From NCBI RefSeq assembly GCF_905404315.1, contig NC_066273.1:2480001-2544000 (forward strand): a stretch of 64,000 nucleotides of DNA, in the 5' to 3' direction. Within the stretch, counting starts at the first letter, position 1, and every line of letters starts with the position of its first letter. Of this stretch, positions 1 through 13,400 are shown piece by piece. The stretch is from Leptidea sinapis (Eukaryota > Arthropoda > Insecta > Lepidoptera > Pieridae). A program made the position numbers and the translations under genes. The notes beneath the pieces were generated by a model. It saw nothing but the letters and a program-made list of their open reading frames with translations. It had not been told where the DNA came from and made no database searches.

Positions 1-110
1 ATTTTATGACGATACGTCACTCGAACGGTTAGCTCAGTTGGTTAGAGCACAGAGCTTTATCTATCCAATTTCTGGGAAGTTGCAAATAGTAGAAATATGG
101 TATGTCATAA
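1..110 (+). repeat. tRNA-derived SINE piece (A-box)
   Basis: GTTAGCTCAGTTGGTTAGAG at about 29-48 is a tRNA A-box (RNA polymerase III promoter half). A B-box is not found at the right distance and no cloverleaf can be formed, so this is a SINE-like remnant, not a tRNA gene. Confidence 0.45.
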
Positions 111-424
111 ATAAGTTTTACTTCTTAGCTGTGTACTCTGGTTGGTACACACTCATACATGTTTTAGTAAACACTTATATCATTTATACATCTAGATAGA
201 CTATGACCGCTGTGAAACGTCGAAAAAAATTGTGTTTAGAATTAACCTCTATTTTGAGGAATGCACACACACTACTATAAAGTGTCGCACAAAATGTGAG
301 TATAAGACGTAGTTCGTCACGTACACTAACGTGTTTATTCTCAAACATGCATGGAAATGTTGTCATTATTTTCGAAAAATTAAATACGAGAAGTATCGAA
401 TTTTCAGACAAAGACAATCAAATC

Positions 425-474
425 CATTGCAGGAACGTTTTTTGAATTTGGAACATTACAACGTTCCTGCAATG
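425..474. repeat. Perfect 15-bp hairpin
   Basis: CATTGCAGGAACGTT (425-439) and its exact reverse complement AACGTTCCTGCAATG (460-474) flank a 20-nt loop. It may be the relic of a foldback MITE. Apart from this and the SINE piece, 1-676 shows nothing recognisable. Confidence 0.7.
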
Positions 475-676
475 TTGTATGAAACGGCGTGCTGGGGTTA
501 TTAAATACTCTTTGATCGGATCTCTTTTGTCATTCTTGGCATACCATAGTCTCTTTGCGTTTGCCTGTCGGCACAGGTGATAAAAAAAATTGGCGGCAAA
601 GCTAAAAATTCGTCTTGATTTATTATATACTTCTACTATATACTACTTTATAAATATAAATTTAATAATAATTAAA

Positions 677-1020
677 ATGAGTTCCAACGGTTCAGAGAGT
701 GAAATGGAGATTGATTGTACTCAACCAGATTTATGATCATAAGGCAAATTGACAATTGAAAACCTGTTTTCAGCGAAGTCAAAAGAAAAATACATGAAAG
801 TATATGAAAATTTTATGAATTGGAAAAACGAGAAAAAAGTGAACATTTTCTGTAAAACAGTATTATTGGCGTATTTTTATGAGATTTTTAAAACTAAAAA
901 GCCATCAAAAAGCCAAAAACATTATGGGCAATTTATTCCATGCTGAAAATGTACAGTTAATGTTAAAAACGGCATAAACTTGAAAAATTATTGGAATTTA
1001 ACTACTTTTAATTTATATTA
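677..1020 (+). pseudogene. Tyrosine-recombinase (Crypton-like) N-terminal fossil
   Basis: An ATG at 677 opens a short acidic leader (MSSNGSESEMEID) that hits a stop at 734. After a break the reading continues as SAKSKEKYMKVYENFMNWK, then VLLAYFYEI, then a frame change near 900, then VNVKNGINLKNYWNL. The order of a helical core-binding domain ending in a 'NGINLKNYW' block resembles SAM-like N-terminal domains of Crypton-type tyrosine recombinases that are abundant in arthropods. No catalytic C-terminal half (R-H-R-Y) is seen. I judge it a dead fragment; family assignment is from memory of the pattern. Confidence 0.5.
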
Positions 1021-1083
1021 TATATAAAAAGTGTGTTTTATTTTCCTGCATTCTTTTGAGAAAAGCACTATATATGCCTCGGT

Positions 1084-1162
1084 GGGAAATGGCAGTTGCC
1101 TGTCTCGTATTTAGTGAAGTTAGAAACTCATACTCGACCTGCAATTGCCTATTTCCCGGCCT
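1084..1162. repeat. Imperfect inverted repeat, MITE-like
   Basis: The arms around GGGAAATGGCAGTTGC (about 1088-1103) and GCAATTGCCTATTTCCC (about 1142-1158) are near-complementary. The element would be about 80 bp. No target duplication was found. Confidence 0.4.
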
Positions 1163-1213
1163 TTGCAATAATGTACTATTATCGGTTGTATAACAGTAAG
1201 AGACTATCTAGAC

Positions 1214-1429
1214 TATAGGTTCTCAACGTGGGCGATAACGCCCCCTTGTGGGCGTTTGAGACTTTCGGGGGGGCAGTAGAAGACCCAGAGACAAATTAGG
1301 GGGCATTGAGATGGCGCAGATGGGGCGTGGGTAGATTAAAAAATATAGTCAAAAAAATACACGAAAATACTCTAGAAAAAAACATATTCTCAAAGTGGGC
1401 GGTGATCAAAATAAGGTTGAGAAACAGTG
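1214..1429. mobile_element. hAT-type MITE with 8-bp TSD
   Basis: Termini TATAGGTTCTCAACG and (reverse complement of the right end) CACTGTTTCTCAACC match the hAT/Charlie pattern. The element is flanked by a perfect 8-bp duplication ATCTAGAC at 1206-1213 and 1430-1437, the size expected for hAT. The 216-bp interior has C- and G-runs but no ORF. It ends about 50 bases before the first INTS4 exon in the window. Confidence 0.85.
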
Positions 1430-1479
1430 ATCTAGACGTATAAATGATCTAATAATGAACATTATCTGTCGCGGAGCAG

Positions 1480-4400
1480 GCGGCAGCCAGGTGTCGAGCG
1501 AGCGGGCTGCGGCCGGGACAGACGACCGCGCGGTGCGTCGCTTCCTGGACACTGTGCTGCAGCACGTGGACAACGTGACGCTGTCGGCCACCGTGCGGCT
1601 CAAGATGCTGCAGGCGGCCGAGGAGCAGCTCAACAAGTAACTACAGCCGTCATATTAATATGTTCACCAGGGGGAGGCTCAATTGGACGTTGTTCCTGAA
1701 AAACGTTCCAAGCCACAAACATCATATTTTAAGGAATTCGTGTTTGAAGTTTAATAAATATTAGTGTATTCTATACAATATGTGGGTTTGGCTACTAAGC
1801 CATGATGTCATTTAAAGAGTGACAGTAGGGCTGTCATTTTTTGACAGTCCGTTAATATGAATCACGTGACTAGTTTTGTGTTCTTAACTCAATTACGACA
1901 TGATTGTGGTATGGATCGTTTTTCTAGAATTACGTCCAATTATGGGTACCATAAAGGCGCCGTGAAGCATAAATGTGTAAAAATTATTGTGTTTAGCGCC
2001 GTAGCTAATAAAATAATTGGGCAAATGAGAAAGTTGACGTGCGTAATTGTGGTGTCGCTCAGAATTATTGGGTTTTCAATAATCAACAACAAAAAACAAT
2101 AATAATTGGTTCAGGAATCAAAAGCCGAAAGGAACAGAACGCGAATGAGCATAGGGTAAGGCACAATTTATCAATACATACCTTCTGGCTTAATAGGATT
2201 TATAATCTATGCATACAATATCCATACAAAAAGCTATTTAACTTTAAATACTTAACGCACAGTGTTTTTTAGAAATATCGTAAAATCCTAAAATTACTAC
2301 GCACTAAAACAGATATTAAATATAAATAAAGGAGAAATTAACAATAACATTTCATTAATTATTGCAAGAGATTGTGGGCGGCGGTGATCACTTAACAACA
2401 GGTGACCCGTACGCTCGTTTGTCCTCCTATTCAATAAAAAAAAAATCAATCTTCTTATTAAAAATCGTACCGACCTACCCGTTTGCGGCCCATACAGCGT
2501 AGATTTTATAGTCCTTCAAAAGGGTATAGGCCAAGGCAAATCATCCATACAGCCTTGTCAAAGAGACCATTGAGTTTTTGTCTATTACACATTAAACCTA
2601 TCTTCTGTTTCCAACTTAAAAATTAAAAAAAAAATTAAAACAATGAAAAATGAAATGCAAAAAACAAACAACAGAACTGACAGACTCCATAACTAAAATA
2701 ATAACGGAAATAATGGATGAAAGCCTACAATCTATCATAGCAGAAAATAAAATCCTTAAAATAAAGTTAGAAAATCTTGAGAAAGAGATAGAAACTCTGA
2801 AAAGGGAAAACAAACAAATCAATTTAATTATTTCCGAATTGAAGGAAAATGGTAAATCTACTCAAGATCTAATACATAAAGTGAAAAATATCTTCAAATC
2901 CGGACTAAATATAAATATCGAGGAAAGTCAGGTAAATAAATATTTTCGTATTGGAAAAGTCAAAGAACAAACCAAGGCCAATTATATTTTCTTTTGTGAA
3001 CGAATGGAAGAAAAAAGTAGTAATGAAACGAAGAAAACCTCAAAGATGTATATATTGCGGAATTTATACTAAAGAAGTTAAAGGAAAAAAGGAGAATGCT
3101 GCAACCACAATTAATAAAGGAGAGAAAAAAAGGCGAAAAAGACGTACTGGTGATTTCTTAACTGATACTTTAAAAAAGAAAAGGGTGGTAAAATTGATAC
3201 AACTACTGAAGCGATACGCAAAAGGAGGTCATAGAAAAATTTTGCTTACGGATGAGAATTTTTTTACAATTGAGCAACATTTTAACAAACAATATGACCT
3301 TATTTATGCTCAAAGCTCTAAGTAGCTTCCCAATTATTCGACAGAGTGGGCACTATCCGATTTCAGTGATGGTTTGATGGGGTATTAGCTGTGAAGGAGT
3401 GACTGAGCCATACTTTTGTGAAAAAGGTATCAAAAGATTGCCACACGTGTATCAAGATACCATTCTTGAGAAGGTAGTGGAGCCCCATAACAACACATGT
3501 TCGATAACCAAGAATGGTCCTTCCAGCAATACTCGGCGCCGGGTCATAAAGCTCGGTCTACGCAGTGTTGGTTGGAAACGAACGTTTCGGACTTCATCAG
3601 AGCTGAAAACTGGCCGTCGTATAGTCCCGATTTTAATCCGCTGGATTATGATCTATGGGCAGTTTTAGAGTTCTAGCTTGCTCTAAACGCTATGATAATT
3701 TGGAGTCCCTAAAACGATACGTACGATTGCCAGTGAAGAATTTTCTCATAGAAAGAGTGCGTGCTTCTATTGATAACTGGCCTCAATGTTTAAAGGACTG
3801 TATTGCAGCCAATGGGGTCTCCATCTTCCACTTTGAATAAGCTTTTTATATTTTAAATTGTTTTATATTTATGTATTAAACTAACACACTGTAAAGGTAA
3901 TAAATGTTATTTGCATTACAAATTTTTCTTCTTTGTTTCAGTATTTATGGCAAAACTAGGTATTGTACTTTGGTACAGAACTCATTGGATATTTTGGATG
4001 ATAATTGATCGTTTTTTTATGCATTTTCGCTTATATTGATACTGCTATATGCAAGATAAAGGTTGATGCATTCAATATACTATAATTTATTTTATTTATT
4101 TTTATTTTAAAACTTTAGAAAACTTACAGCTAGGTACATATTATAAATTAATCTATCATAAAACATAAAGCTATTTACAAGGTACATAAGAAACTGAACA
4201 TTTTATTAACAAATTGAAATTTCTAAAGCAAATGAATTTATTGTGAAAGAATAGGATAATTTAATACAAAGTATGGCCTCCTCTGCTATTCAGAACTTGT
4301 CGGCAACGATTATTCATTGATTTAATGAGACTGTTTATGTCATCTTGCGGTATTCGCTCACAATGAAATTGTTGCAAATCCTTCAGGTCCCTTTTTTTGC

Positions 4401-7400
4401 TTTGAACATGATTCATATATTGGATGCAGAACATTGTAAAATACTTATTGATTAAAAAATGGCCGTTGAGTTTCTCGTTTTATTCTTACAAACTCTACTT
4501 TTTCCGTACATTTGGTAGATTCATTTAAATTAAATATTTGTAATGACGACACAATAACGCTTAGTCTATTTGAAAAAAAAAACTTTAATATGGCTGAACA
4601 TTAAAGAATAAACCAAGAATATATAAATTTTTGGTTTATTCTCAAGTATATCTTTATGCAAAGTATATTTGTAAAGCCATTGATCTTTAATATGAGTAAA
4701 AAAATGTAACCCGTAGAAGTTAAATTTGTAACCAAAATGTATAAACGAGCGCTCTTATCAAATGAGCAACCCGTTCGACTGCCGCATGGTTCGTAAATGT
4801 TCCCTGTAACAAACACCACTCCGTACCTCGCAGGCTGTCTGAGATGGAGCCGCTGGTGTCGGGCGCTGCCAACTTCACGGCGCTGTTCTGCCGCTGCGCC
4901 GTGGCGCTGCACTACGCCCTAAACACGCCGCGGCCGGCGCCCTCGCCGCACGCGCTCCAGCAGCTGACCGCGTATTGTCTGAGGTACCTACTATATCACA
5001 CCTGTGACACTGGTCCCCCACCTAATTACAATTGTAAATGTATTAAATTAAAACAGCTTAAACAAAATAAATTAAAAAAGATATAGGAAGTATAGGCAGG
5101 ATTTAATTTTATTAACTTCAGAATAGTTGCAAATAATTTGGTAATTAATGGTCTTCTTAATGCATGAGTAGGGTGGATTTTTTGGTTCAGTGGAGATGAT
5201 TTTCGGTATCCCTTTAATATATTTAATAGTAAGGTTATTCTAATCCTCTCCAATGCGGCGATTTAGCTCGTCTCGCAGGTTATTCAACTGTTTCTGCTGG
5301 TTAGGAGAATTATCCGAATACATTTTAATACCACTTGGCAGATTATCTTTTGAGCGTTAGTAGTCGTTTGACAGTTTCTTTTTACTAAAAGAGATGTTGA
5401 TTCCACGGTTTTTTGACTCACTGTACTTTCCAATGCGGTGAATTTTTATAGGGGTAGGTATGTCTTGAAAACCTTTAAGTATTTTCATCAAATCGAAATC
5501 ATCTTTAATGTGTCGCTATTCAGCATTCTTACATTTTTGCTCAGCCACTCCAACAAAAATTAAGTTCCTCTGTCTTCTAATACGTTATTGAAATTCCATC
5601 AGTAACTCTTAATTTACCAGTGGCTGCGATCCAGTGTGACTTGTAGATGGAATTGAAGAAACTATTAGTTTACTAATGTCATTTTCCAAAAATTCGAGAT
5701 TTTTCTCACCAATATCTACTCTTTTCTCAAGTTTTAGAAGACTGGACTTCAATTGGTTCTGTTCCTTGGATAGATTAGTTATTGATAGATTCATTTTTAC
5801 ATTTTGCGCTTTAACATCAGTCACGTTATTGTTAATTGTGCTCATATTTGTTTCCTGAGATTCCTTCATACTTTTACTTCACTTTTAAGGTCTGATATAC
5901 TGTCGGACATTTTCGCGGTAGATTGTCGACTGCCGCACATAAATTCCTCAAGTATTTTTGTGGGATTTTTTATTTCTCCTTTCAGGGTTGGTACGTCAAC
6001 AGCACAGTCACAACTGCGATCATCTGGTTGCTTCCTTTTTTCAATTTTTTGAGTTCTTCTTTGGGTGATATGAGAGTCATTATCAGAGAGAGTAGATAGG
6101 TTTGGCTGGGATTGAGAACCTGTTCCAGTAGGTGAACTAATCATTTTCAGGCCAGTAGCAAGATAAATGTTAACGCATCTTCTTACGTAGGCACGAGTTT
6201 GCAGTTTATGCGAAGGTGCAGGTAAGAGTGAGACGGAAATGGGTGCTGTTCCTTTCTGGCGTAGAGACGCCCTCATGTGGCGTAATCCTTCCTTGTATAT
6301 CGTTGTTCACAATTCACAAATTACACGCTTTTAATCAATAATGTTTGAATTTAGCAAATTAATTTATTATTAAATTATTATTATTTATTATTAAATTCTA
6401 TATTCTTAAGAATATAGAATTTAATAAGTTCACGCAACACGTCTGGTCGGGACGGGCAACGAACGACGAGTTGAACTCATCAGGAATATTTTTGAGGCCT
6501 GGGAGGAATCACAGAATGCAGTTGGTATCTCCTGTGATTTATCTTAGGCTTTTGATTATATTCAACATTCAACACTGGCCAGTAGGCTATGTCACGTGGT
6601 CTTATGGTATAAGAAGATCTGCGCTCGATCTTCTGATCTCATATTTAAATAATATTCAAATTCAAATATTTTTATTCAAAATAGGATTTATAATCACTTA
6701 TTGAACGTCAAAATCTACCACCCATTCAAAAGAGACTGCCTCAGACCTGAGAAGAATGGGCGCAAGAAACTCAGCGGGCTTTTTTTTATTTATATAAAAT
6801 ATGGATTACAATGTAATATCGTACAATAAACATTAATAATTAAAGAGCCTGAGGGTGTTCGCTTTAATCCCAGTCCGTGGTGTCATTAAGAAAATCGTTT
6901 ATGCTATAATAACCTTTCCCACACAAACGTTTTTTAACAATTCTTTTAAATTTCGTAACACATTTGTTTTGTACATTTTCTGGGATCATAGTAGGCATAA
7001 CAAGTTTATGTTTGTTCCTCGTGTTAACATTATGAATGTCACAGTTTCTAGAAAATTCCTCAATGTGCTACAAAACATACAAAACATTATCAAAAATGTA
7101 ATAAATAGGATTCAGAGGGTCGATGTGAATAGCAGGAAATCTCCTGAGATTCCTCTCGGTATGGGGGTACCACAAGGGTATATTCTTGGACACTTCCTCT
7201 TCCTAATTTATATAAATGATCTACCTAACATTGTAGATAAAAAAAACAAGGTAGTATTGTTTGCGGATGACACTTCATTCAAATTCAAAGTGAAAAGAGT
7301 TATATGACGAAGTAAACAATACTCTATCTGACATCGTGTACTGGTTTAGCGCAATTAAGTTATTGTTAAATAGTCATGAAACTAAATATATTAAATTTAC

Positions 7401-10400
7401 CGCACCAAATGTAAAAAATGTAGATGCGAATATTTTATTAAACGGAGAAGTGGTAAAACTTAGCCCCCCAAAAAAAATTTTTTTCTATTTTTGAATTTTC
7501 AATATCGCATATCGTTAGTTCGTAGTTTGTTCTTAATTGTTCGCTATAAATAATTGTTTGTTCTTTTGTTGTTTATTTAAAAACAATTAATAAAAAATGG
7601 GGGGAAACGCCTACTATTTGGTTCTGGCACTCGCCGGCCGCTGCCGTGGCACGCTACGCTCGGCTCGTGCGTTGTTTTAACTGTTCTAACATAACCTAAC
7701 CTAACCAATTTTAATGAATTGCAAATTTAAAAAAAAATCGAGAACAAACAAATGTTTATAGAGAACAATCAAGAACAAATGGCGAACTAACGATGTAATA
7801 AAAAAAAATAAAAAAAAATCTGGGGGGCTAACTTTCTTGAGCTAAGTTCTGCAGCATATGCCGTTAAAAAAATTAGACAGTTAACCGACATAGATAGGGT
7901 GCGATTAGTTACTCTGTACTTTTTTATTTTATGGAATAGGAAGTACGGGCGACACGAGAAACGAGCGTACGGGTCACCTGGTGTTAAGTGATCAACGCCG
8001 CCCACACCCTCTTGCAACACCAGAGGAATCAACTTCCTTTTGAGTTTACCCTTGTGATCGTTTGGCGGGTTTCTTGGGGGCTATTGTTGGTCAAAGTTGA
8101 GACAACTGGTTCGTATTTCCAGTGAAACCTTCGTTTTCTTGACTGGCTGGATCGTCAGCTGTTGCTCTGTTTTCGTGACTGGGTTGACGCAGCATCAGTG
8201 ATTCACGATAGTGAGTCACGATTTGCGGAGCACAAAGATATGTTACTAAAATAATGGTAACAACTACTATTCCTGATACTATTGTAGTTGTAAAAGTGTG
8301 AGACCTATCTTCAGTCTAGATACTTTACATTAAGCGTCATACAGTACTCTATATTGCTGTACTAACTCGATAAAGTCATCGGACATTTTAACTCGAACGA
8401 ACCGAAAATATGCAATATCTAGTTACGGAATGACCAGCATCCCTTGCGGTTTTGCAGTGATATTAAAAGACCTCTGACCCCGAAACTAGTTAAAACTGTA
8501 TCTTCGGGGTCAGTGATTCCTCGACAAATGACAATGACAAACGAAACAAATTTAAAAAAATAAAAATTAAATGTGAATGTATGTGTGTGTGTGTGTGTGT
8601 GTAATTCTTAGTGAGTAGGTTACAGTAGATTTTCCGTTTCTGAATATGATAATTGTTTAAGATAAGTGGTGGTGGCAGAAACCTACTAATGTGAATCTAG
8701 TTATAGGTTCGTGCGTTCGGACACATCAATATGGAGCTAGATTTAAGCACACACCTGTTTTGTTCTTATTGAAGTAAAACTTCTTTAGGTGTGACTTGGG
8801 GGTAACTCAGAATTTTTTTCTGACGGAAGTAACGTTAGTACTTCCGGCAGAGAAAAGGCAATTGAAACGATTTTTAGCCATTTTAATTAAATGGTTTAAT
8901 AAATTGTTTCAAATTGCTGAGTTATATTTTATGATAATCTCCAAGTGTATTTATTCATTTATGAGTACTTTGTTAAAAATAATAAATAAAAGTTTTCAAT
9001 CTGACGTTTGCGACATTCGTTAATTTTTCTTCGTCCATCGGACAGGCAAAAGGTCCGAGCACATAGAGCCATATTCGTTAATATTCAATAACAGCGTTAT
9101 ATTGATATGTGTGATATTAATAATTTAATTATTTTTATTCAATTATTTGTTAATAACACGGCTTTAATTAATGAAAGTATATATTTAATGGTGTAAATGA
9201 AATCTTCTTGTCTTTCAACTTTTTAAGAATATTTGTTATATACTGGATGTGAAAAGGGGTGCACTTAGGGGTAGATATCTATATTGGTTTTATGGTAAAA
9301 GTGTTTATTTACTTAAGATACTAAATTAATCTATGACACTTGGTAAATAACAATAATTAATGGTTCTATTTGTAAGTACGCGGATTTCTACTATTAATTG
9401 GTTGAAATTGTTACTCGGACCAGTCCTGTAATGGTTATAGACAAATGGTTAGTGGTAACTAGGACCGGACCGATCAATGGTTACTCGCGTACTGTCTTAC
9501 TAAAGGCATCACATGGTTGTAAGTAATTAATATTATCAACTAAGCAAATTTGTAATATGTATAATGCTGTTCGATGGATTTACTTCGAACAGGATGTCCT
9601 TGAATAGGTGGGACAAACGAAAATAATAATGTCATAGAAAAAAATATGTTTTCTTTCAGATAAACAAAAAAAGTATATATATATATATATGTATCTGTTA
9701 ATTGTTCCTAAAGGTAATTATAATTAAGTTTTTATACTTTATTTTCAGGCTACAGCATCAGTTCAGCGGCGTGACGGAGCAGGAGAGCGCGTGCGTGTGG
9801 CAGCTGGCCCTGCGGGTGAGTGCCGCGCGCCTGCTGGCGGCCGCGGGCGGCGCGGGGGCGGCGGGGACGGGGGCGGCCGCCGCGCTTTCTGCCGCCGCCG
9901 CGCTCACACACCATGCCGAGCTGCTGGACCGGCTGCTGGCATCCGCGGGTCAGTTTTGTGTGATGTGCCTTAAGGCGCGGTCATACATCGATATTCATAA
10001 AAATTGTTTTTTTTTATGAAAATAAGGGACGAGACGAGGAGGACGTTCAACTGAAGGTAATTGATACGCCCTGCCCATTACAGTGCAAAGCCGCTTAGAA
10101 TCCTCGAAAAACCCAAAATTCTGAGTGGCCCTACAATTGTGCTCGTCACCTTGAGACAAGATGTTAAGTCTCATTTGCCCAGTAATTTCACTAGCTACGG
10201 CACCCTTCAGACCGAAACACAGTAATGCTTACCCATTACTGCTTCAAGGCAATCTAGCCGGCATTTTGTGCAAAGAAGCCTCCCACTGATTTCTTAGAGC
10301 GCCGATTACAACATAACGCAATGAAAATATTCCGAAGAAAACACAGTGCACAAAGAAGGACTTGAAGAAAATTTTGAACCGAATAAAATATTTAAATATA

Positions 10401-13400
10401 ATTTGAAATTTGGAAGTTGCTCCCCAAAAATATACATTGGAGTCAAAATACTGAATTTTCAGGGATAACAATATTCTATTTAAAAGAATTTAATAAAATT
10501 AGTACTCTTCTAAAACTTAAACTAAACAACTATTCAATTTAATATATAAATTTTGGATGACCAATAGAAAACCAGTAAAATAAATGCCCATTTGCAGCTT
10601 AGTCACATGATCAACACAAATATTGTAGGGTTGGTTGTAGCGTTTACAATCCTAGTCCACGCCTTACGGTCACCGAATCATTATAAAGCTGTGATCCGTC
10701 CACCGTACTTACACTCCCAGATTTTACTCACGTAAAACTCGACTGAGTTCAAGTTTAGCGCAACTTTTGATTTGATTTTATTAACTATTTTTAGTCATTT
10801 GACAGCTGACATTATGCTGAGCTTAAGCTAAAACAGCCCAATAGTAAGGGTGAGCGCGCGTTTTCATTACACAAAGCACATTGTCCATAGTTATTAAAAA
10901 AACTATTACAATAAAAGTAAACTAAATTAAAACAGTTCGGGAAGGAGCTGCAAAATCACATGAAATAAGTTTAGAGAGAACTCTACAAGTCTTTCTCAAA
11001 GTCATGTGCAGCCATAAGAGTTAACAATTATGGGTATTGCCTAGTGTAATGAAGGAGCACACAAATGTTTACAATACTGCGGTACTTGCCACCAATAAAT
11101 TGAAACGCACGATTATTATAACTCGCCCAACAATCAAATAATTTGTAGGTACAATTACATTTAAAACAAGAAAAAATGTTGTGTGTACAAGGTACACGTG
11201 TCAGAAGTGAAACTTCTTTGGAAAACTAATAAACAAATTTTTTAATATTATTTAATTTTTTAATTATCCTAATCTGTTCTGTTCTCTAAACCAAATGTTT
11301 TTGTCAATATTAATAATTATTAGATATTCTATTTTTTCGCGGCCGCACGCTGAACTATCAAGAACCTCGGATACGATATACATATTGTTGAAATCATAAT
11401 TTTTCCCGGGGACCATCTTGGATTTCAAAAATGACCCCAAATTCGTTCTCTGCAGCCTCGAGAACCTCGGATACGAAATTATATTTTTGCGCGACGTCCA
11501 TCTTGGATTTGAATAATAGTTTTATAAATAATAGCTGGCAACGGCGCCTCTATCGTCTCGCTTTATCGTTTCATCGAGTATCTAATAACAATGATTCTAA
11601 AGAAGTTTCACTTCAAAAATTGATGCAACAAAATTTTATTTCTTCGTACTTATTACATATAATCTACTATTCGTCACAATTTACTAATTTAGGGAAATGT
11701 CTATTCACTTGCAACATTATTTGACTGTGTGTGTGCGTTTTGGTGAATGTAAGTACGTGACGCTCACCCACACATTCATTTTAATGTAACTTCTATATTG
11801 ACAGGAACTATGAATGATACTATCGTTCTGAGCGTTATTATTCTAAGTTTTAATTATGAAACCCTATTATGAACGTTGCCTTGGTGAAGTTTAAGTAAGG
11901 TTGTAATGGTATATTGTGTGGCACCAGGCGTGGAGCCCGAGCCGTTCACCATCGCCGTGTTCCAGCAGCTGTCGAGCGCCGAGCTCAAGCCGAGCATGCT
12001 CGCGCGCGCGCTGCACCCGCTGCTAATGGCCGCTCCGCTACCCGTGGTCCCCAAACCCAATCTCAACGTGAGTCTATTATAACAATATATAATAGTACAA
12101 GTACGGAAGTCTCACTCCGCAAAATCAATTAAAGAAATACGCACTCTTGCGGTTATACAATAAGGTGTAATTCAGATCGCTATTATCCTACATTTTTATT
12201 TACCTAGAAGTTGCCTCTCTTTCTATCGCGTGACTCTTACCTCTTCTCACGACATTAGGGTGGACTTCTTTACCAAAAACTGTACCTACCTAGTATAAGG
12301 TCGTCTTATACAAATAGCTCAATTTTTTCTATAATATAAATAAAGATAATTTTAATTTTAACACAAAATTATTTCGTTGTCAAGCCAAGTACAGCATTTA
12401 AAGATAACTTTTTTGATGCCATTCGCCTCAGTCTATAACAATATTCTATACTATATACAAATCTATAAATTCTAGAGCTTTCTACCTTATCAATGAGATT
12501 AGAGAAATTAAGCTCCTTATCTGAGATCAGTATTAGAGGACATGAGAAACGATATATCATCAGCAAAATATATAAAAAACGGTGTTGAGTTATTTTTTGA
12601 AAGTCAATAATATAAATAATAAATAACAAAGGACCCAAAATAGTTCCCTGAGGAGCTCCACTTTTACAGCTGGAATAGGATGACTGATGAGTTAGTACTT
12701 CTTGCTTTACGTTTACCACGTTTATTTGCGTACATTGCCTGCGTCCAATTAAATATGATTTAAACCAAGGTAAGGGTCCCTAATGCCATACTTTTCCATT
12801 TTTCCCATTAAAATATCGTGATTTACCATATCGAAAGCTTTGGACATGTCAAGACAAAGAACAGTTGCATGTTTTTTGCAATCCATATTCTCAATTACTG
12901 ACTTCAATAGGCTAAATATGGCAAGGAAAGTGGATTTACCCTTTTGATTTTGATTTGGTGAAATTATATATATCTGATTCATCTCCTTTTTTTAAAAGTG
13001 GTATTGTGCATGACTGTTTCAACACATCCGGGTCAATACCTGTTTCGAAGGACAAATTGACCAAATAGGTCAAAACTCTTAAGATCGCAATTCCGGGCTT
13101 CTTTAAGATCATTGCATTGGTATTATATTATAGTGACTTTACTTCTTCTGCTATTTCTAGCTCACTTAATGGCATAACAAAGAAAGAGTTTGGCACTGAG
13201 CTGTAAGTCCACACTGTAAGCTGTTTTCGCACTATCACCAAACTAAAAAGAACGTTATCCAATTAGTTCTTCCAGATTAAATAATTGTAGTTAAGTAAGT
13301 TTTAAAGTGTAATATTACATCCTCTTAGTCATCAATCATTTTAATTATTTCATTACTATTTGCTATTGCAAGCTAGCTGTAAGTTTATAGTCCATTGACG

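Noticed and set aside
7695..7706. Interstitial telomere (CCTAA)n
   Set aside because: Only two to three units, and inside a foldback transposon; too short for a telomere relic.
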